From contig CAKPQL010000015.1 of the NCBI GenBank assembly GCA_934178555.1, positions 1 through 40,370 on the forward strand: a stretch of DNA of 40,370 bases. Direction: 5' to 3'. The notes under the pieces were generated by a model that was not told the origin of the DNA, did no database searches, and saw only the letters and a program-made list of their open reading frames with translations. The DNA comes from an uncultured Clostridia bacterium. GTDB taxonomy: Bacteria > Bacillota > Clostridia > TANB77 > CAG-508. Positions 15,881 to 25,133 of this stretch are shown one piece after another. The stretch's first letter is position 1, and every line of letters starts with the position of its first letter. The position numbers and the translations under genes are program-made.

Positions 15881-18094
15881 ATGTTTCAAAATATAGCACA
15901 AGATTATGACGAATATGAAATCCAGGATGTTGAACAGGAAAATAAAAAACAAAGTAGATTTAAGATAAAAGATTTATTAGGTGTACAAAATATTGTATTA
16001 TATGTGATATCTTTTTTTGCTTCTATGGTTAGCTTTGAAGGTGAAATGGCACCATTTGGACTAGCTATTTTTGCTGCAGCATGTAGTAATGGAATTCCAT
16101 CTGGAATAATATTTTTAATAAATGGAATGGCAGTATTATTGGGGTTTGGAGTAAATGCTTTTTTAACATATTTATTAACAGGACTAATTTTTATAGCAGA
16201 AATACTTATAATAAAACCTAAAGTAGTAAATGAAAACAGAAATGAAAAACAAAAGTTGGGAGCTAGTCTATTTATTGCAACTGCATTAGTTCAATCAGCA
16301 AAAATGTTTTTTGGTGTGTTTTTAATATATGATTTATTAGTAAGTATAATGTTGGGAATTGTTACATACATATTTTATAAAATATTTTCTAACTCTTTGA
16401 TTGTTATAATGGATTTTAAAATAAAAAAGGCGTTTTCAATAGAAGAAGTAATAGGAGCAAGTTTACTTTTGTCTATTGCTGTATCCGCATTTAGTGGATT
16501 TAAAGTTTTTGACCTTTCTGTTACTAATATATTTAGCATAATGTTTGTTTTAATATTAGGATGGAAAAATGGAATGTTGGTTGGAGCAACATCTGGTATT
16601 ACAATTGGAGTTGTATTAGGAATAATAAATTCTACAGAACCAATATTACTTGCTGCATATGCTTTAGCAGGAATGGTGGCTGGAATATTAAATAAATTAG
16701 GAAAAATTGGTGTAATAGTTGGCTTTATAGCAGGAAATGCAATTATTGCATATACATTAAACGGAAATATAGCACCAGTCATATTATTAAAAGAAATATT
16801 AGTTGCTTCACTTGGGTTATTATTAATACCAAAAAATGTTAGCATAGATATTGAAGATTTATTAGGTAAAAATAAGTTATTACCAATTACTAATAATAAT
16901 CAATTAGATGGACAAGTAGAAACTATACAAAAATTAAATAGTATGTCGGAAACAATATCAGAAATTGCAAAGAGTTATGATGAAGCAGCAGCTACTGTAG
17001 AAGAAGAGTTCGAAGATGTAAAACAAAAAAATGTATTCAAAGCAGAATTGATAAATAATATGGATAATTATTCAGAAAACATATTATACGATGATATTGT
17101 TGATTTAGAAGAAGGAATTCTAGATAAAATATATGAAAAATTAGAAATAGAAGAAGAGATAAACAAAGAGGATTTAATAAAAATATTTGAAGAATCTAAT
17201 AGTTTTATTGTAGGCTTAGATGATGAAGTAATGGCACCAACATTAAATAAAGATATTTTAGATGTAGTTAAGGTAATAAATGATACATATAAAATAAATA
17301 AATTGAATTTGATATGGAATAAAAAGATGCAAGATAACAAAAAGAACTTATCACATCAGCTAAATGGGGTATCACAAGCAATATCTTCACTTGCGGATAA
17401 CATTTCAGAAGAGCCAAAAGAAGAAAATACTTCTAAATTTATGATACAAGTAGGTACATCTAGAACTACAAAACATGAAAGTGAAGTGTCAGGAGATAGT
17501 AGTTGCCAATCTAAATTACATGATGGGAAATATATGATAGCCATAAGTGATGGAATGGGTTCTGGCAAAGAAGCAAAAAAAAGTAGCGGAACAGCAATAA
17601 AGATGCTAGAAAGATTATTAACTTCTGGGTTTGATAAAGATATTTCGTTAGGACTAATAAATTCTACAATTTCATTAAACTGTAAAGAGGATATGTTTTC
17701 AACATTAGATATAGGTATAATAGACTTAGTTAAAGGTAATATAGAATTTATAAAAAACGGAGCTGCACCAAGCTATATAAAACATGGAAAGAAAGTAGAA
17801 ATAATAAAATCTTTATCACTTCCAGCAGGAATATTGGATAACGTAGATTTGGTTGTTTACGATAAAGACATAAATGATGGCGATATAATTGTAATGTGTA
17901 GTGATGGAATAATAGAATCAAACACAGAATATAACAACAAAGAAGTATGGTTAAAAGATGTGTTAGAAAATATAGAAACAGATAATGTTCAAAAGATTGC
18001 TGATATTATAATAGCTGAAGCAATAGATAATGGGTATGGTATTGCAAAAGATGATATGACTGTATTTGTTATAAAAGTAAATGAGATAAAATAA
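15881..18094 (+). CDS. spoIIE: stage II sporulation protein E (SpoIIE), membrane PP2C phosphatase
   Basis: A 737-aa protein. About ten membrane helices (residues 30-330) precede a linker and a C-terminal PP2C-type serine phosphatase domain (about 530-735). Metal-binding acidic motifs are AISDGMGSG (around 556), VMCSDGIIE (around 673) and KDDMTVFV near the end. SpoIIE dephosphorylates the anti-anti-sigma factor SpoIIAA and so activates sigma-F in the forespore. The ATG at 15881 follows AGAGGTGG. A GTG three codons upstream lies inside that site. A long AT-rich leader (from about 15650) has no certain promoter. The presence of this gene suggests a spore-forming lineage. Confidence 0.93.
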   Translation: MFQNIAQDYDEYEIQDVEQENKKQSRFKIKDLLGVQNIVLYVISFFASMVSFEGEMAPFGLAIFAAACSNGIPSGIIFLINGMAVLLGFGVNAFLTYLLTGLIFIAEILIIKPKVVNENRNEKQKLGASLFIATALVQSAKMFFGVFLIYDLLVSIMLGIVTYIFYKIFSNSLIVIMDFKIKKAFSIEEVIGASLLLSIAVSAFSGFKVFDLSVTNIFSIMFVLILGWKNGMLVGATSGITIGVVLGIINSTEPILLAAYALAGMVAGILNKLGKIGVIVGFIAGNAIIAYTLNGNIAPVILLKEILVASLGLLLIPKNVSIDIEDLLGKNKLLPITNNNQLDGQVETIQKLNSMSETISEIAKSYDEAAATVEEEFEDVKQKNVFKAELINNMDNYSENILYDDIVDLEEGILDKIYEKLEIEEEINKEDLIKIFEESNSFIVGLDDEVMAPTLNKDILDVVKVINDTYKINKLNLIWNKKMQDNKKNLSHQLNGVSQAISSLADNISEEPKEENTSKFMIQVGTSRTTKHESEVSGDSSCQSKLHDGKYMIAISDGMGSGKEAKKSSGTAIKMLERLLTSGFDKDISLGLINSTISLNCKEDMFSTLDIGIIDLVKGNIEFIKNGAAPSYIKHGKKVEIIKSLSLPAGILDNVDLVVYDKDINDGDIIVMCSDGIIESNTEYNNKEVWLKDVLENIETDNVQKIADIIIAEAIDNGYGIAKDDMTVFVIKVNEIK

Positions 18095-18099
18095 TGTAA

Positions 18100-18131
18100 G
18101 GGGCACGTAGCGTGCCCTAATTTTATTATCA
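18100..18131 (+). terminator. terminator of spoIIE
   Basis: GGGCACG (18101-18107) pairs with CGTGCCC (18111-18117) around TAG, plus a G-T pair at the base, followed by AATTTTATT. Confidence 0.8.
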
Positions 18132-18265
18132 TGTCGAATTTTGTTGTACGATTTTTCTTGATAAATAATAAAATATAGTGTATAACTAAAATAATTTAAT
18201 TCAAAAAAATTTTTTTCTAATTAAAATTCCAATAAAACAAAACAATTTAATATAAGGAGGCATAA

Positions 18266-19804
18266 ATGTTATCCATAGTAAAAAGTATGGGATTACACGG
18301 ACTTGAAGGTTATTTAATAGAAGTTCAAGTTGATGTTTCTTCTGGATTGCCTGCATGGGAAGTTGTAGGACTACCGGATATTAGCGTAAAAGAAGCAAAA
18401 GAAAGGGTAAAAGCTGCAATTAAAAATTCAGATATAGAATTTCCAAGCAGAAGAATACTTGTGAATTTAGCTCCAGCTAATACAAAGAAAGAAGGTTCTT
18501 TATTTGATTTACCAATTGCTATAGGAATATTAATTGCAACAGAAATTATTGAAAATACTAATATAAACAACTTTATTTTTATAGGTGAATTATCCTTGAA
18601 TGGAAACTTAAATAAAGTAAAAGGAATTTTACCAATGTGTATAGAGGCAAGTCGACTGGGAATAAAAAATGTAATATTACCAGAAGAAAATGCCAAAGAA
18701 GCCGCAATAGTTAAAGATATAAATGTAATACCAGCAAAGAATTTAAAGCAAGTAATAACTTTCTTAAATGGAACAGAACAAATTAAAACCGAAAAGGTAG
18801 ATATATCAGATTTATTTAAAAGTAATCAGCAATATGTAGTAGATTTTTCTGATGTTAAAGGGCAAGAAAATATTAAAAGAGCATTAGAGATTTCGGCAGC
18901 AGGTGGACATAATTGCTTGCTAATAGGCAGTCCTCGGCTCACGGAAAGACTATGATGGCAAGAAGATTACCTACAATATTGCCAGACTTAAGTTTTGATG
19001 AAGCATTAGAAATAACGAAAATACATAGTATAGCAGGAACTTTACCTAGTAATGTCCCACTAATTACAACTAGACCTTTTAGAGCACCACATCATACAGT
19101 GTCGGCTGTTTCTTTAGCTGGAGGTGGAAAAATACCTAAGCCAGGGGAAATAAGTTTAGCACATTTTGGAGTACTATTTTTAGATGAACTACCTGAATTT
19201 GCCAAAAGTACATTAGAGGTTTTGCGAGTTCCTTTGGAGGATGGAGAAGTAACTATTAGCAGAGTAAATGCAAGTTTAACATATCCTGCAAAAGTAGTAT
19301 TAATAGCAAGCATGAATCCATGTCCGTGCGGATACTATCGGTTCAAAAGAAAAAGAATGTAATTGTACACCTCAACAAATTACAAAATACATGGGAAAAA
19401 TAAGTGGACCATTATTAGATAGAATAGATATTCATATAGAAGTAACTCCTGTTAAATATGATAAATTAAAATCTGATGTGAAACCTGAAAGCTCTGAACA
19501 AATAAAGGCAAGAGTAGACAAAGCAAGAAAGATACAGCTAGAAAGATATAAAAATAATAAAATATTTTCTAATTCAGAATTGACACCTAAATTAATAGAA
19601 AAATATTGTCAATTAGATGAAAATGGTAAAAAAATATTAGAAAATGCCTTTAAAAAATTAGGTTTAAGCGCAAGAGCTTATGGGAGAATATTAAAAGTTT
19701 CTAGAACAATAGCAGATTTAGCAGGAGAAGAAAGAATATTATCACAACATATTGCAGAGGCAATTCAATATAGAAATTTAGATAGAAAATATTGGGGGAA
19801 ATAA
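18266..19804 (+). CDS. comM: ComM/YifB-family AAA+ ATPase, read with three +1 shifts at CGG
   Basis: A Mg-chelatase-like AAA+ ATPase; in transformable bacteria ComM is a branch-migration helicase for incoming DNA. As plain triplets it breaks into three pieces (18266-18955, about 18943-19362, about 19340-19804). Skipping one C at 18935, 18942 and 19339 joins them into 511 residues, a normal family length, with no other lesion. The joined protein has the N-terminal Lon-like domain (GLPDISVKEAKERVKAAI), Walker A GSPGSGKT (221-228), Walker B VLFLDELPEF, NPCPCGYYG and the C-terminal LSARAYGRILKVSRTIADL. All three skipped Cs begin in-frame CGG codons, and each skip yields a glycine. The start follows AAGGAGG. 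dprA starts directly after its stop. Decay or sequence error are the alternatives. Confidence 0.9.
18935..18945 (+). other. double CGG +1 frameshift site in the ComM Walker A loop
   Basis: The frame reads CCT then CGG (18935-18937). Dropping that C gives GGC (Gly224) and TCA (Ser225). The next codon in the new frame is again CGG (18942-18944). Dropping its C gives GGA (Gly226) and AAG (Lys227). Together these restore GSPGSGKT. Without the shifts the protein ends after six more codons at 18955. Confidence 0.8.
19339..19342 (+). other. third CGG +1 frameshift site in comM
   Basis: In the frame in use after the first two shifts, TAC TAT is followed by CGG (19339-19341). Dropping the C gives GGT (Gly358) and continues SKEKECNC. 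This restores the family motif NPCPCGYYG and returns the gene to its original frame. Unshifted reading stops at 19362. Confidence 0.8.
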
Positions 19805-20698
19805 ATGAAAATAAAAGAAATAAAGTATAATGATGATAGGTATCCAAAATTATTAAGAAATATAAAAGAACCACCAGAAAAATTATATGTTCTAGGAAGT
19901 ACAGAAATATTAAATAAGCCAGGGATTGCTATAATAGGTTCTAGAAAGTGCACAGAGGCTGGAAAAAAGATAGCAAGAAATTTTGCAAGTAAATTGTCAA
20001 GTGTAGGAATATGCATAAATAGTGGGATGGCTATAGGAATAGATACTCAAGCACACTTAGGAGCTCTTAGTCAAACTGGCAATACAGTGGCTGTACTAGG
20101 ATGTGGATTGAACAATATCTATCCGAAAGAAAATGAAGAATTATTTTATAAAATTATAAATAATGGCGGAGCTATAATTAGTGAATATGAGAAAAATGTA
20201 CAACCAGAATCAAAAAGATTTATACAGAGAAATAGAATAGTTAGTGGTATGTCTATTGGGGTTTTGGTAATAGAAGCTGCATATAGAAGCGGAACAAGTA
20301 TTACTGCGCAGTTTGCAAAAAGAGAAAAAAAGCCAATTTTTTGCATACCACATGATATAAGTGATAAATTAGGAATTGGAACAAATAGATTATTGCAGAG
20401 AGGTGCAAAATGTGTAGTATCTATAAATGATATATTAAAAGAATATGATTTTTTAAGGGAATTAAATACAAATTGTGTAAAGCATAATAATGAAGGAAAA
20501 ATAGATATAGATATTAATGTTATTCCTAAGGAATATGTAGAAATATATAAATGTTTAAAAGATGAACCCATAGATATAAATTATATATGCAAAAATACAA
20601 AAATGAACGTAAATGAAATAAGCGCTGGATTAACTATATTAGAATTAGAGGGATATATTAATCAATTACCAGGAAACAAATTTGTAAAGGTAGGTTAA
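19805..20698 (+). CDS. dprA: DNA-processing protein DprA
   Basis: A 297-aa protein that binds incoming single-stranded DNA and loads RecA. The Rossmann-like domain is clear: AIIGSRKCTEAG (about 40-51), NSGMAIGIDTQAHLGAL, TVAVLGCGLNNIYPKEN, IISEYEKNVQPESKRFIQRNRIVSGMS and VIEAAYRSGTSITAQFA. A C-terminal winged-helix segment (about 235-297) follows. The ATG begins directly after the comM stop codon, so translational coupling is likely. yraN follows 2 bp after its stop. The comM-dprA-yraN order is a common Firmicutes arrangement. Confidence 0.96.
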   Translation: MKIKEIKYNDDRYPKLLRNIKEPPEKLYVLGSTEILNKPGIAIIGSRKCTEAGKKIARNFASKLSSVGICINSGMAIGIDTQAHLGALSQTGNTVAVLGCGLNNIYPKENEELFYKIINNGGAIISEYEKNVQPESKRFIQRNRIVSGMSIGVLVIEAAYRSGTSITAQFAKREKKPIFCIPHDISDKLGIGTNRLLQRGAKCVVSINDILKEYDFLRELNTNCVKHNNEGKIDIDINVIPKEYVEIYKCLKDEPIDINYICKNTKMNVNEISAGLTILELEGYINQLPGNKFVKVG

Positions 20699-20700
20699 AT

Positions 20701-21054
20701 ATGTATAAAGCCCATATTGTTGGAAAAACAGGAGAAGATATTGCAACAGAATATTTATTAAAAAATGGATATAATATAATCGAAAGAAATTTTTATTGCA
20801 AAATAGGAGAGATAGATATAATAGCTTTAAAAAATAAATATTTAATTTTCGTGGAAGTAAAAACTAGAACTAATGCTAATTATGGCACACCATCAGAAGC
20901 GGTTACAAAGAAAAAATTAAAAAACTTGTATAGAACAGCAAAATTTTATGTATATACAAGAAATTTACAAAATGAACTTATTAGGTTTGATGCAATAGAA
21001 GTGTATATTCAACAATCAGATTACAAAATAAATCATATTAAACAAATAATATAA
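20701..21054 (+). CDS. YraN/UPF0102 family nuclease-like protein
   Basis: A 117-aa protein of the UPF0102 (YraN) family, which has a predicted restriction-endonuclease fold. The core is visible: GKTGEDIATEYLLKNGYNIIERNF, then CKIGEIDIIALKNKYLIFVEVKTRT, where E and D of GEIDII and the E-V-K triad form the typical PD-(D/E)XK site. The biological substrate is unknown. It starts 2 bp after the dprA stop with AAAGGTAGG as the ribosome binding site, so it is the last gene of the comM operon. Confidence 0.92.
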   Translation: MYKAHIVGKTGEDIATEYLLKNGYNIIERNFYCKIGEIDIIALKNKYLIFVEVKTRTNANYGTPSEAVTKKKLKNLYRTAKFYVYTRNLQNELIRFDAIEVYIQQSDYKINHIKQII

Positions 21055-21059
21055 AAATA

Positions 21060-21088
21060 TTAACATTTGTATAAAATTGTGCTATAAT
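21060..21088 (+). promoter_or_regulatory. promoter of the D-2-hydroxyacid dehydrogenase gene
   Basis: TTAACA (21060-21065), a 17-nt spacer and TATAAT (21083-21088) lie about 50 bp before the gene. I looked for a Rex operator (TTGTTA to TAACAA) here and did not find a full one. Confidence 0.7.
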
Positions 21089-21139
21089 ATGACAAGATGT
21101 GCCAAACACACAAGTAAAACATTTCAGGAGGGATATATA

Positions 21140-22126
21140 ATGAAAATAGCATTTTTTGATACAAAAGAATATGATAGAAAGGTTTTTGATAAATATAATG
21201 AGAAATATGGATATGATATTACATATTTTGAGTCAAAGTTAAATTCAGAAACAGCAATGTTAACAAAAGGGTATGATGTAGTTTGTATTTTTGTAAATGA
21301 TAATGCAGATAAAAATACTTTAAAAATATTAGAGGATAATGGAGTTAAATGTCTTGCACTAAGATGTGCTGGATTTAATAATGTTGATTTAGAAAATAAG
21401 GGAAAATTAAGAGTTGTTAGAGTTCCTCAATATTCACCATATTCAGTTGCAGAGCATGCGGTAGCATTATTATTAAATATAAATAGAAAAATATATAAAT
21501 CATATCAACGTACAAAAAAATACAATTTTTCTATAGATGGACTATTAGGTTTTGATGTACATGGAAAAACAGTTGGAGTAATAGGAACAGGAAAAATAGG
21601 AAAAGTATTCATAGAAATAATGAATGGATTTGGTGCAAATGTTATAGCATATGATTTATTTAAGGATGAAGAGGCAGAAAAAAGGTTAGGATTTAAGTAT
21701 GTAGAGTTAAATGAATTATACAAGGAATCAGATATAATATCTTTACATTGTCCATTGACAAAAGAAACAGAAAAAATAATAGATAAAAATAGTATAGAAA
21801 AAATGAAACAAGGAGTTATCATAATAAACTGTAGCAGAGGAAAACTAATTAATACAGATGATTTAATAGAAGAATTAGAAACAGGAAAAATAGGTGGAGT
21901 TGGACTTGACGTGTATGAAGACGAAGAAGAATATTTTTTAAGAGATATGTCTAATGTATATAAAAGAGACAAAGATTTATCAATTTTATTGTCTATGCCA
22001 AATGTACTTATTACATCACATCAGGCATTCTTTACACAAGAAGCCATAAACAAAATTGCAAACGATACATTAGAAAATATAACGAAAGTAATAAATAATC
22101 AAGAATGCGAAAATGAATTGAAATAG
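21140..22126 (+). CDS. D-2-hydroxyacid dehydrogenase, D-lactate dehydrogenase-like
   Basis: A 328-aa NAD-dependent enzyme of the D-isomer 2-hydroxyacid dehydrogenase family, most like fermentative D-lactate dehydrogenases. The nucleotide-binding loop VIGTGKIG (147-154) is followed by D172, which favours NAD. Catalytic residues are R233 in NCSRGKL, E262 in the DVYEDEEEY stretch and H294 in TSHQAFFT. The substrate-binding LRCAGFNNVD and VPQYSPYSVAEHAVAL segments match D-LDH. The ATG at 21140 follows AGGAGGG. The longer reading from 21077 starts inside the promoter and is rejected. Other 2-ketoacid substrates are possible. Confidence 0.93.
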   Translation: MKIAFFDTKEYDRKVFDKYNEKYGYDITYFESKLNSETAMLTKGYDVVCIFVNDNADKNTLKILEDNGVKCLALRCAGFNNVDLENKGKLRVVRVPQYSPYSVAEHAVALLLNINRKIYKSYQRTKKYNFSIDGLLGFDVHGKTVGVIGTGKIGKVFIEIMNGFGANVIAYDLFKDEEAEKRLGFKYVELNELYKESDIISLHCPLTKETEKIIDKNSIEKMKQGVIIINCSRGKLINTDDLIEELETGKIGGVGLDVYEDEEEYFLRDMSNVYKRDKDLSILLSMPNVLITSHQAFFTQEAINKIANDTLENITKVINNQECENELK

Positions 22127-22131
22127 TAAAA

Positions 22132-22165
22132 AACAAGGTATGCTTTAAGTTAAGTATACCTTGTT
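22132..22165. terminator. bidirectional terminator
   Basis: AACAAGGTATGCT (22132-22144) pairs with AGTATACCTTGTT (22153-22165) with one G-T pair, around an 8-nt loop. It lies between the convergent dehydrogenase and radical SAM genes. The stop codon of the latter begins inside the right arm. Confidence 0.85.
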
Positions 22166-23078
22166 ATTGCATATATGCCATTCCTTGATATAAATTTTTT
22201 TCTTTTAATAATTTATCCAATCCGTTAAGAATCCACTTTTTATGAAGATTCCAATCAGGAGCTAAAAGCAAATCTTTAGGAGCATCACCAGAAATCCTAT
22301 GAATTATAATATCTGGATGTATATGAGTTAATATATATGCAAGAGTTTCTAAATAGAAGTCTAAACTTATAGGAGTATATTTTTTATTCTTATACATATC
22401 TGCTAAAATAGTATTTTTTATAATATAGCAAGAATGTATTTTTAATCCTTGGATATGATGCTTATTTAAAAAATCAACGGTGTTAGCGATATCTTTATTG
22501 CTTTCATTTGGGAGTCCTACTATAATATGTGTTACTACATCAATATTATATTTATTTAAAAGAGAGACCGCTTTAGTAAATTCACTACTGTTATAACCTC
22601 TGTTAAGTAATTTCGCAGTATTATCATTCGCAGTTTGAAGACCAAGTTCAACCCATACATAATATTTATTAGAATAACTTTTTAATAATTTAACGATATC
22701 TTCATTTATGCAATCTGGTCTAGTAGCAATTGCTAATGCTACGATTTTTTTGTTTATTAGAGCAGCATCATATTTTTTCTTTAAATTTTCTATAGTATCG
22801 TAAGTATTAGTAAAATTTTGAAAATATGCAATAAATTTATTTGCTCTTTTAGATTTATAACTATTAAAATAATTTTTTACTTGTTCTGTAATATTGTTAG
22901 CGGATTTTATATGCTCACCAGAACCTTTTTCACTGCAAAAAATACATCCTCCGAATCCACGAGTACCATCTCTGTTTGGACAAGTAAAGCCGCCATCAAT
23001 GCATATTTTTAATGTTCGTTCTCCAAATTTATCTTTTAAAAAATTGTTTAAATGTTTATATTTTTCTATATTTTCCAT
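22164..23078 (-). CDS. TIGR01212 (YhcC-like) radical SAM protein
   Basis: A 304-aa radical SAM enzyme of the YhcC family. The cluster-binding pattern of this group is visible as C33, C45 and C48 within GGFTCPNRDGTRGFGGCIFC, preceded by KICIDGG. Later segments YFQNFTNTYD, ATRPDCI, WVELGLQTANDNTAKLLNRGY and THIIVGLPNE are typical of this family and of Elp3-type radical SAM folds. No acetyltransferase domain follows. The reaction is unknown. The ATG at 23078 has no good ribosome binding site, but no better start is near and the N-terminus matches family members. Confidence 0.9.
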   Translation of the reverse strand: MENIEKYKHLNNFLKDKFGERTLKICIDGGFTCPNRDGTRGFGGCIFCSEKGSGEHIKSANNITEQVKNYFNSYKSKRANKFIAYFQNFTNTYDTIENLKKKYDAALINKKIVALAIATRPDCINEDIVKLLKSYSNKYYVWVELGLQTANDNTAKLLNRGYNSSEFTKAVSLLNKYNIDVVTHIIVGLPNESNKDIANTVDFLNKHHIQGLKIHSCYIIKNTILADMYKNKKYTPISLDFYLETLAYILTHIHPDIIIHRISGDAPKDLLLAPDWNLHKKWILNGLDKLLKEKNLYQGMAYMQ

Positions 23079-23127
23079 AATGTAAGTAGTATAACAAAAA
23101 AAGAATTAATATGCAAATAAGATAAAT

Positions 23128-23170
23128 AAAAAAATGATAAAACATTGATATTTCAACATTTTATCATTTT
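23128..23170 (-). terminator. terminator of the tRNA-Gly/tRNA-Cys transcript
   Basis: A 12-bp stem (23131-23142 with 23159-23170) with a further short inner pairing. On the minus strand it ends in a run of Ts. It lies 6 bp after the tRNA-Cys 3' end. Confidence 0.75.
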
Positions 23171-23176
23171 CCTTTT

Positions 23177-23251
23177 TGGAGGCGCCACCCGGATTTGAAC
23201 CGGGGAATCAGAGTTTTGCAGACTCGTGCCTTACCACTTGGCTATAGCGCC
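23177..23251 (-). tRNA. tRNA-Cys (anticodon GCA)
   Basis: A full cloverleaf on the minus strand with anticodon GCA at 23217-23219 in a 7-nt loop. The acceptor stem is GGCGCTA with TGGCGCC, the discriminator is U73 as expected for cysteine, the T-loop is GGTTCAAATCC and CCA is encoded. Confidence 0.96.
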
Positions 23252-23331
23252 ATTAAAATATTATATAATAATATATGCAATAAAAAATTAAAAGTGAACA
23301 CTATTTAAAAATTTTTAACTAAATAAAAATT

Positions 23332-23407
23332 TGGAGCGGGAAACGGGGCTCAAACCCGCGACCTATGCCTTGGCAAGGCATCGCTCTATCAACTGAGCTA
23401 TTCCCGC
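23332..23407 (-). tRNA. tRNA-Gly (anticodon GCC)
   Basis: A full cloverleaf on the minus strand with anticodon GCC at 23372-23374. The anticodon stem ATGCC/GGCAT encloses a normal 7-nt TTGCCAA loop, so it is an ordinary triplet reader of GGC and GGT. CCA is encoded. It lies 80 bp upstream of tRNA-Cys and is probably co-transcribed with it. It matters here because all four apparent +1 shifts in the window decode glycine. Confidence 0.96.
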
Positions 23408-23422
23408 AAATCAAGTATTAAT

Positions 23423-23451
23423 ATAATAACAAAAAAAGTAATAAAAGTCAA
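23423..23451 (-). promoter_or_regulatory. promoter of the tRNA-Gly/tRNA-Cys pair
   Basis: On the minus strand TTGACT (23446-23451), a 17-nt spacer and TATTAT (23423-23428) lie just upstream of tRNA-Gly. Confidence 0.75.
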
Positions 23452-23540
23452 TATAAAAAGAAAAATAAATTGAATACTTATATTGTAAGTGTAGCGTTAA
23501 TGTGATATAGTTATCAAGTAAAATAAAGGGGAGTTATATC

Positions 23541-25121
23541 ATGGCTGAAGAAAAGAGGTTAAAATACAAATTTAACATTATAGCTTTTTTATTAATTGCT
23601 ATATTTTGTATATCAAATGTATCGGTAACATTAGAAAATGACACATTTTATACAATAAAAGTTGGAGAACAAATAGTTAATAATGGACTTACAATGCAAG
23701 ATACTTTTTCATGGCATGAGAATTTACCATATGAATATCCTCATTGGGCTTATGATGTAATTATATATTTTATTTACAATATAGGTGGATTTTTGGGAAT
23801 ATATTTATCTACAATAGTATTTGGAATAATTTTAGGATGGTGCATTTATAAAGTAAACTTAAATATTACAAAAAATGCTATAACCTCATTATTAGTAACA
23901 ATAATATCAATAATATCTATTAGGAATTTTATAACTGCAAGAGCACAATTGATAACATATATAATGTTTATTGTTACAATTTATTGTATAGAAAAATTTT
24001 TAGAAAGAAAGAAGAAAAAGTATGCTATAGGATTAATAATAATATCAATAATAATAGCGAATATACATGTAGCAGTGTGGCCATTTTTCTTTGTTTTATT
24101 TTTACCATATATAGCTGAAGATATAGTTTACAGAATAATACATATATTCAAATTAAAATCTAAAAGATATTCTAATATAGATAAAGAAAAAATAAATGAG
24201 TTACAGACATCTATTGAAAAAACAGAAATAAAAAAAGATGATGAACTTAACAATTTATATAAAATAACAATTAGTAAAAATGATAATATAAAATATTTAA
24301 TATTAATAATGATCATATGTATATTTACTGGCTTATTAACACCTTTAAAAGATACCCCATATACATATTTGTATAGAACTATGAAAGGAAATTCAACTGA
24401 ATATATAACAGAACATTTGCCAACGATTTTAATACAAGAAAAAAGATTTTTAGTTTTAGTATTATCTTATATTGGTTTACTAATATTTACAAAAGTAAAA
24501 ATAAAATTAAGTGATTTGTTTATGCTGGGAGGATTATTTTTACTTTCATTAATAGGTAGAAGACATATTGCATTATTTGTTATAATAAATTCTATAGTAT
24601 TAAACAGATTAATATGTAGCATTATCGAAAAACATAATAAAAATTTTATAATGACAATGGAGAAGAATGTTACAAATTATATTGGAGCAACATTGATTAT
24701 ATCAATGGCGCTAATTATTAATTGTAACCAATTAGAGAAAATTTCAAAACAACCGATAATAGATGAAACAGCTTATCCAGTAAAAGCTTCAGAGTTTATT
24801 TTAAATAATATTGATTTAAAGAGTGCAAAATTATATAATAGTTATAATTATGGAAGTTATTTAATTTTTAAGAATATTCCAGTATTTATTGATTCAAGGT
24901 GTGATTTATATACACCAGAAATAAATGGCGGAAAAGATATATTTACAGATTATATAAATATAAGTTCTTTAAAGGAAGACTATATTCCAAAATTTGAAGA
25001 GTATGGAATAACTCATGTGATTTTAAAAAATAGTGATCAACTTAAAAGTGTAATAAGAATGGATAAAAACTATAAAATAATTTATGAAGATAAAGACTTT
25101 TGTTTGTATGAACATATATAG
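23541..25121 (+). CDS. polytopic membrane protein, GT-C glycosyltransferase-like
   Basis: A 526-aa membrane protein with about ten hydrophobic helices. The first lies at 13-30, a cluster at 75-190 and a second cluster at 250-400. A charged cytoplasmic linker with Lys/Glu-rich helices (about 205-245) divides them, and a soluble C-terminal domain (about 410-526) follows. The loop after helix 1 (LENDTFYTIKVGEQIVNNG to DTFSWHENLPYEYPHWAYDVI) and the C-terminal KLYNSYNYGSYLIFKN to VFIDSRCDLY resemble GT-C-fold lipid-linked sugar transferases. No reaction can be assigned. It follows a GGGGAG ribosome binding site and precedes lspA by 12 bp. Confidence 0.65.
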   Translation: MAEEKRLKYKFNIIAFLLIAIFCISNVSVTLENDTFYTIKVGEQIVNNGLTMQDTFSWHENLPYEYPHWAYDVIIYFIYNIGGFLGIYLSTIVFGIILGWCIYKVNLNITKNAITSLLVTIISIISIRNFITARAQLITYIMFIVTIYCIEKFLERKKKKYAIGLIIISIIIANIHVAVWPFFFVLFLPYIAEDIVYRIIHIFKLKSKRYSNIDKEKINELQTSIEKTEIKKDDELNNLYKITISKNDNIKYLILIMIICIFTGLLTPLKDTPYTYLYRTMKGNSTEYITEHLPTILIQEKRFLVLVLSYIGLLIFTKVKIKLSDLFMLGGLFLLSLIGRRHIALFVIINSIVLNRLICSIIEKHNKNFIMTMEKNVTNYIGATLIISMALIINCNQLEKISKQPIIDETAYPVKASEFILNNIDLKSAKLYNSYNYGSYLIFKNIPVFIDSRCDLYTPEINGGKDIFTDYINISSLKEDYIPKFEEYGITHVILKNSDQLKSVIRMDKNYKIIYEDKDFCLYEHI

Positions 25122-25133
25122 AGGAGATAAATT

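Noticed and set aside
16375..16845. 156-codon open frame antisense to spoIIE
   Set aside because: No ribosome binding site, and it lies fully inside the spoIIE membrane domain on the opposite strand.
18266..19804. comM as a simple pseudogene, or as three separate genes
   Set aside because: The three pieces join into a full-length protein with intact motifs once three Cs are skipped. All three positions are in-frame CGG codons and no other lesion is present. The inner pieces have no ribosome binding sites of their own.
21055..21139. Rex operator before the dehydrogenase gene
   Set aside because: Only a half-site-like TTAACA is present, and it doubles as the -35 box. The second half is missing.
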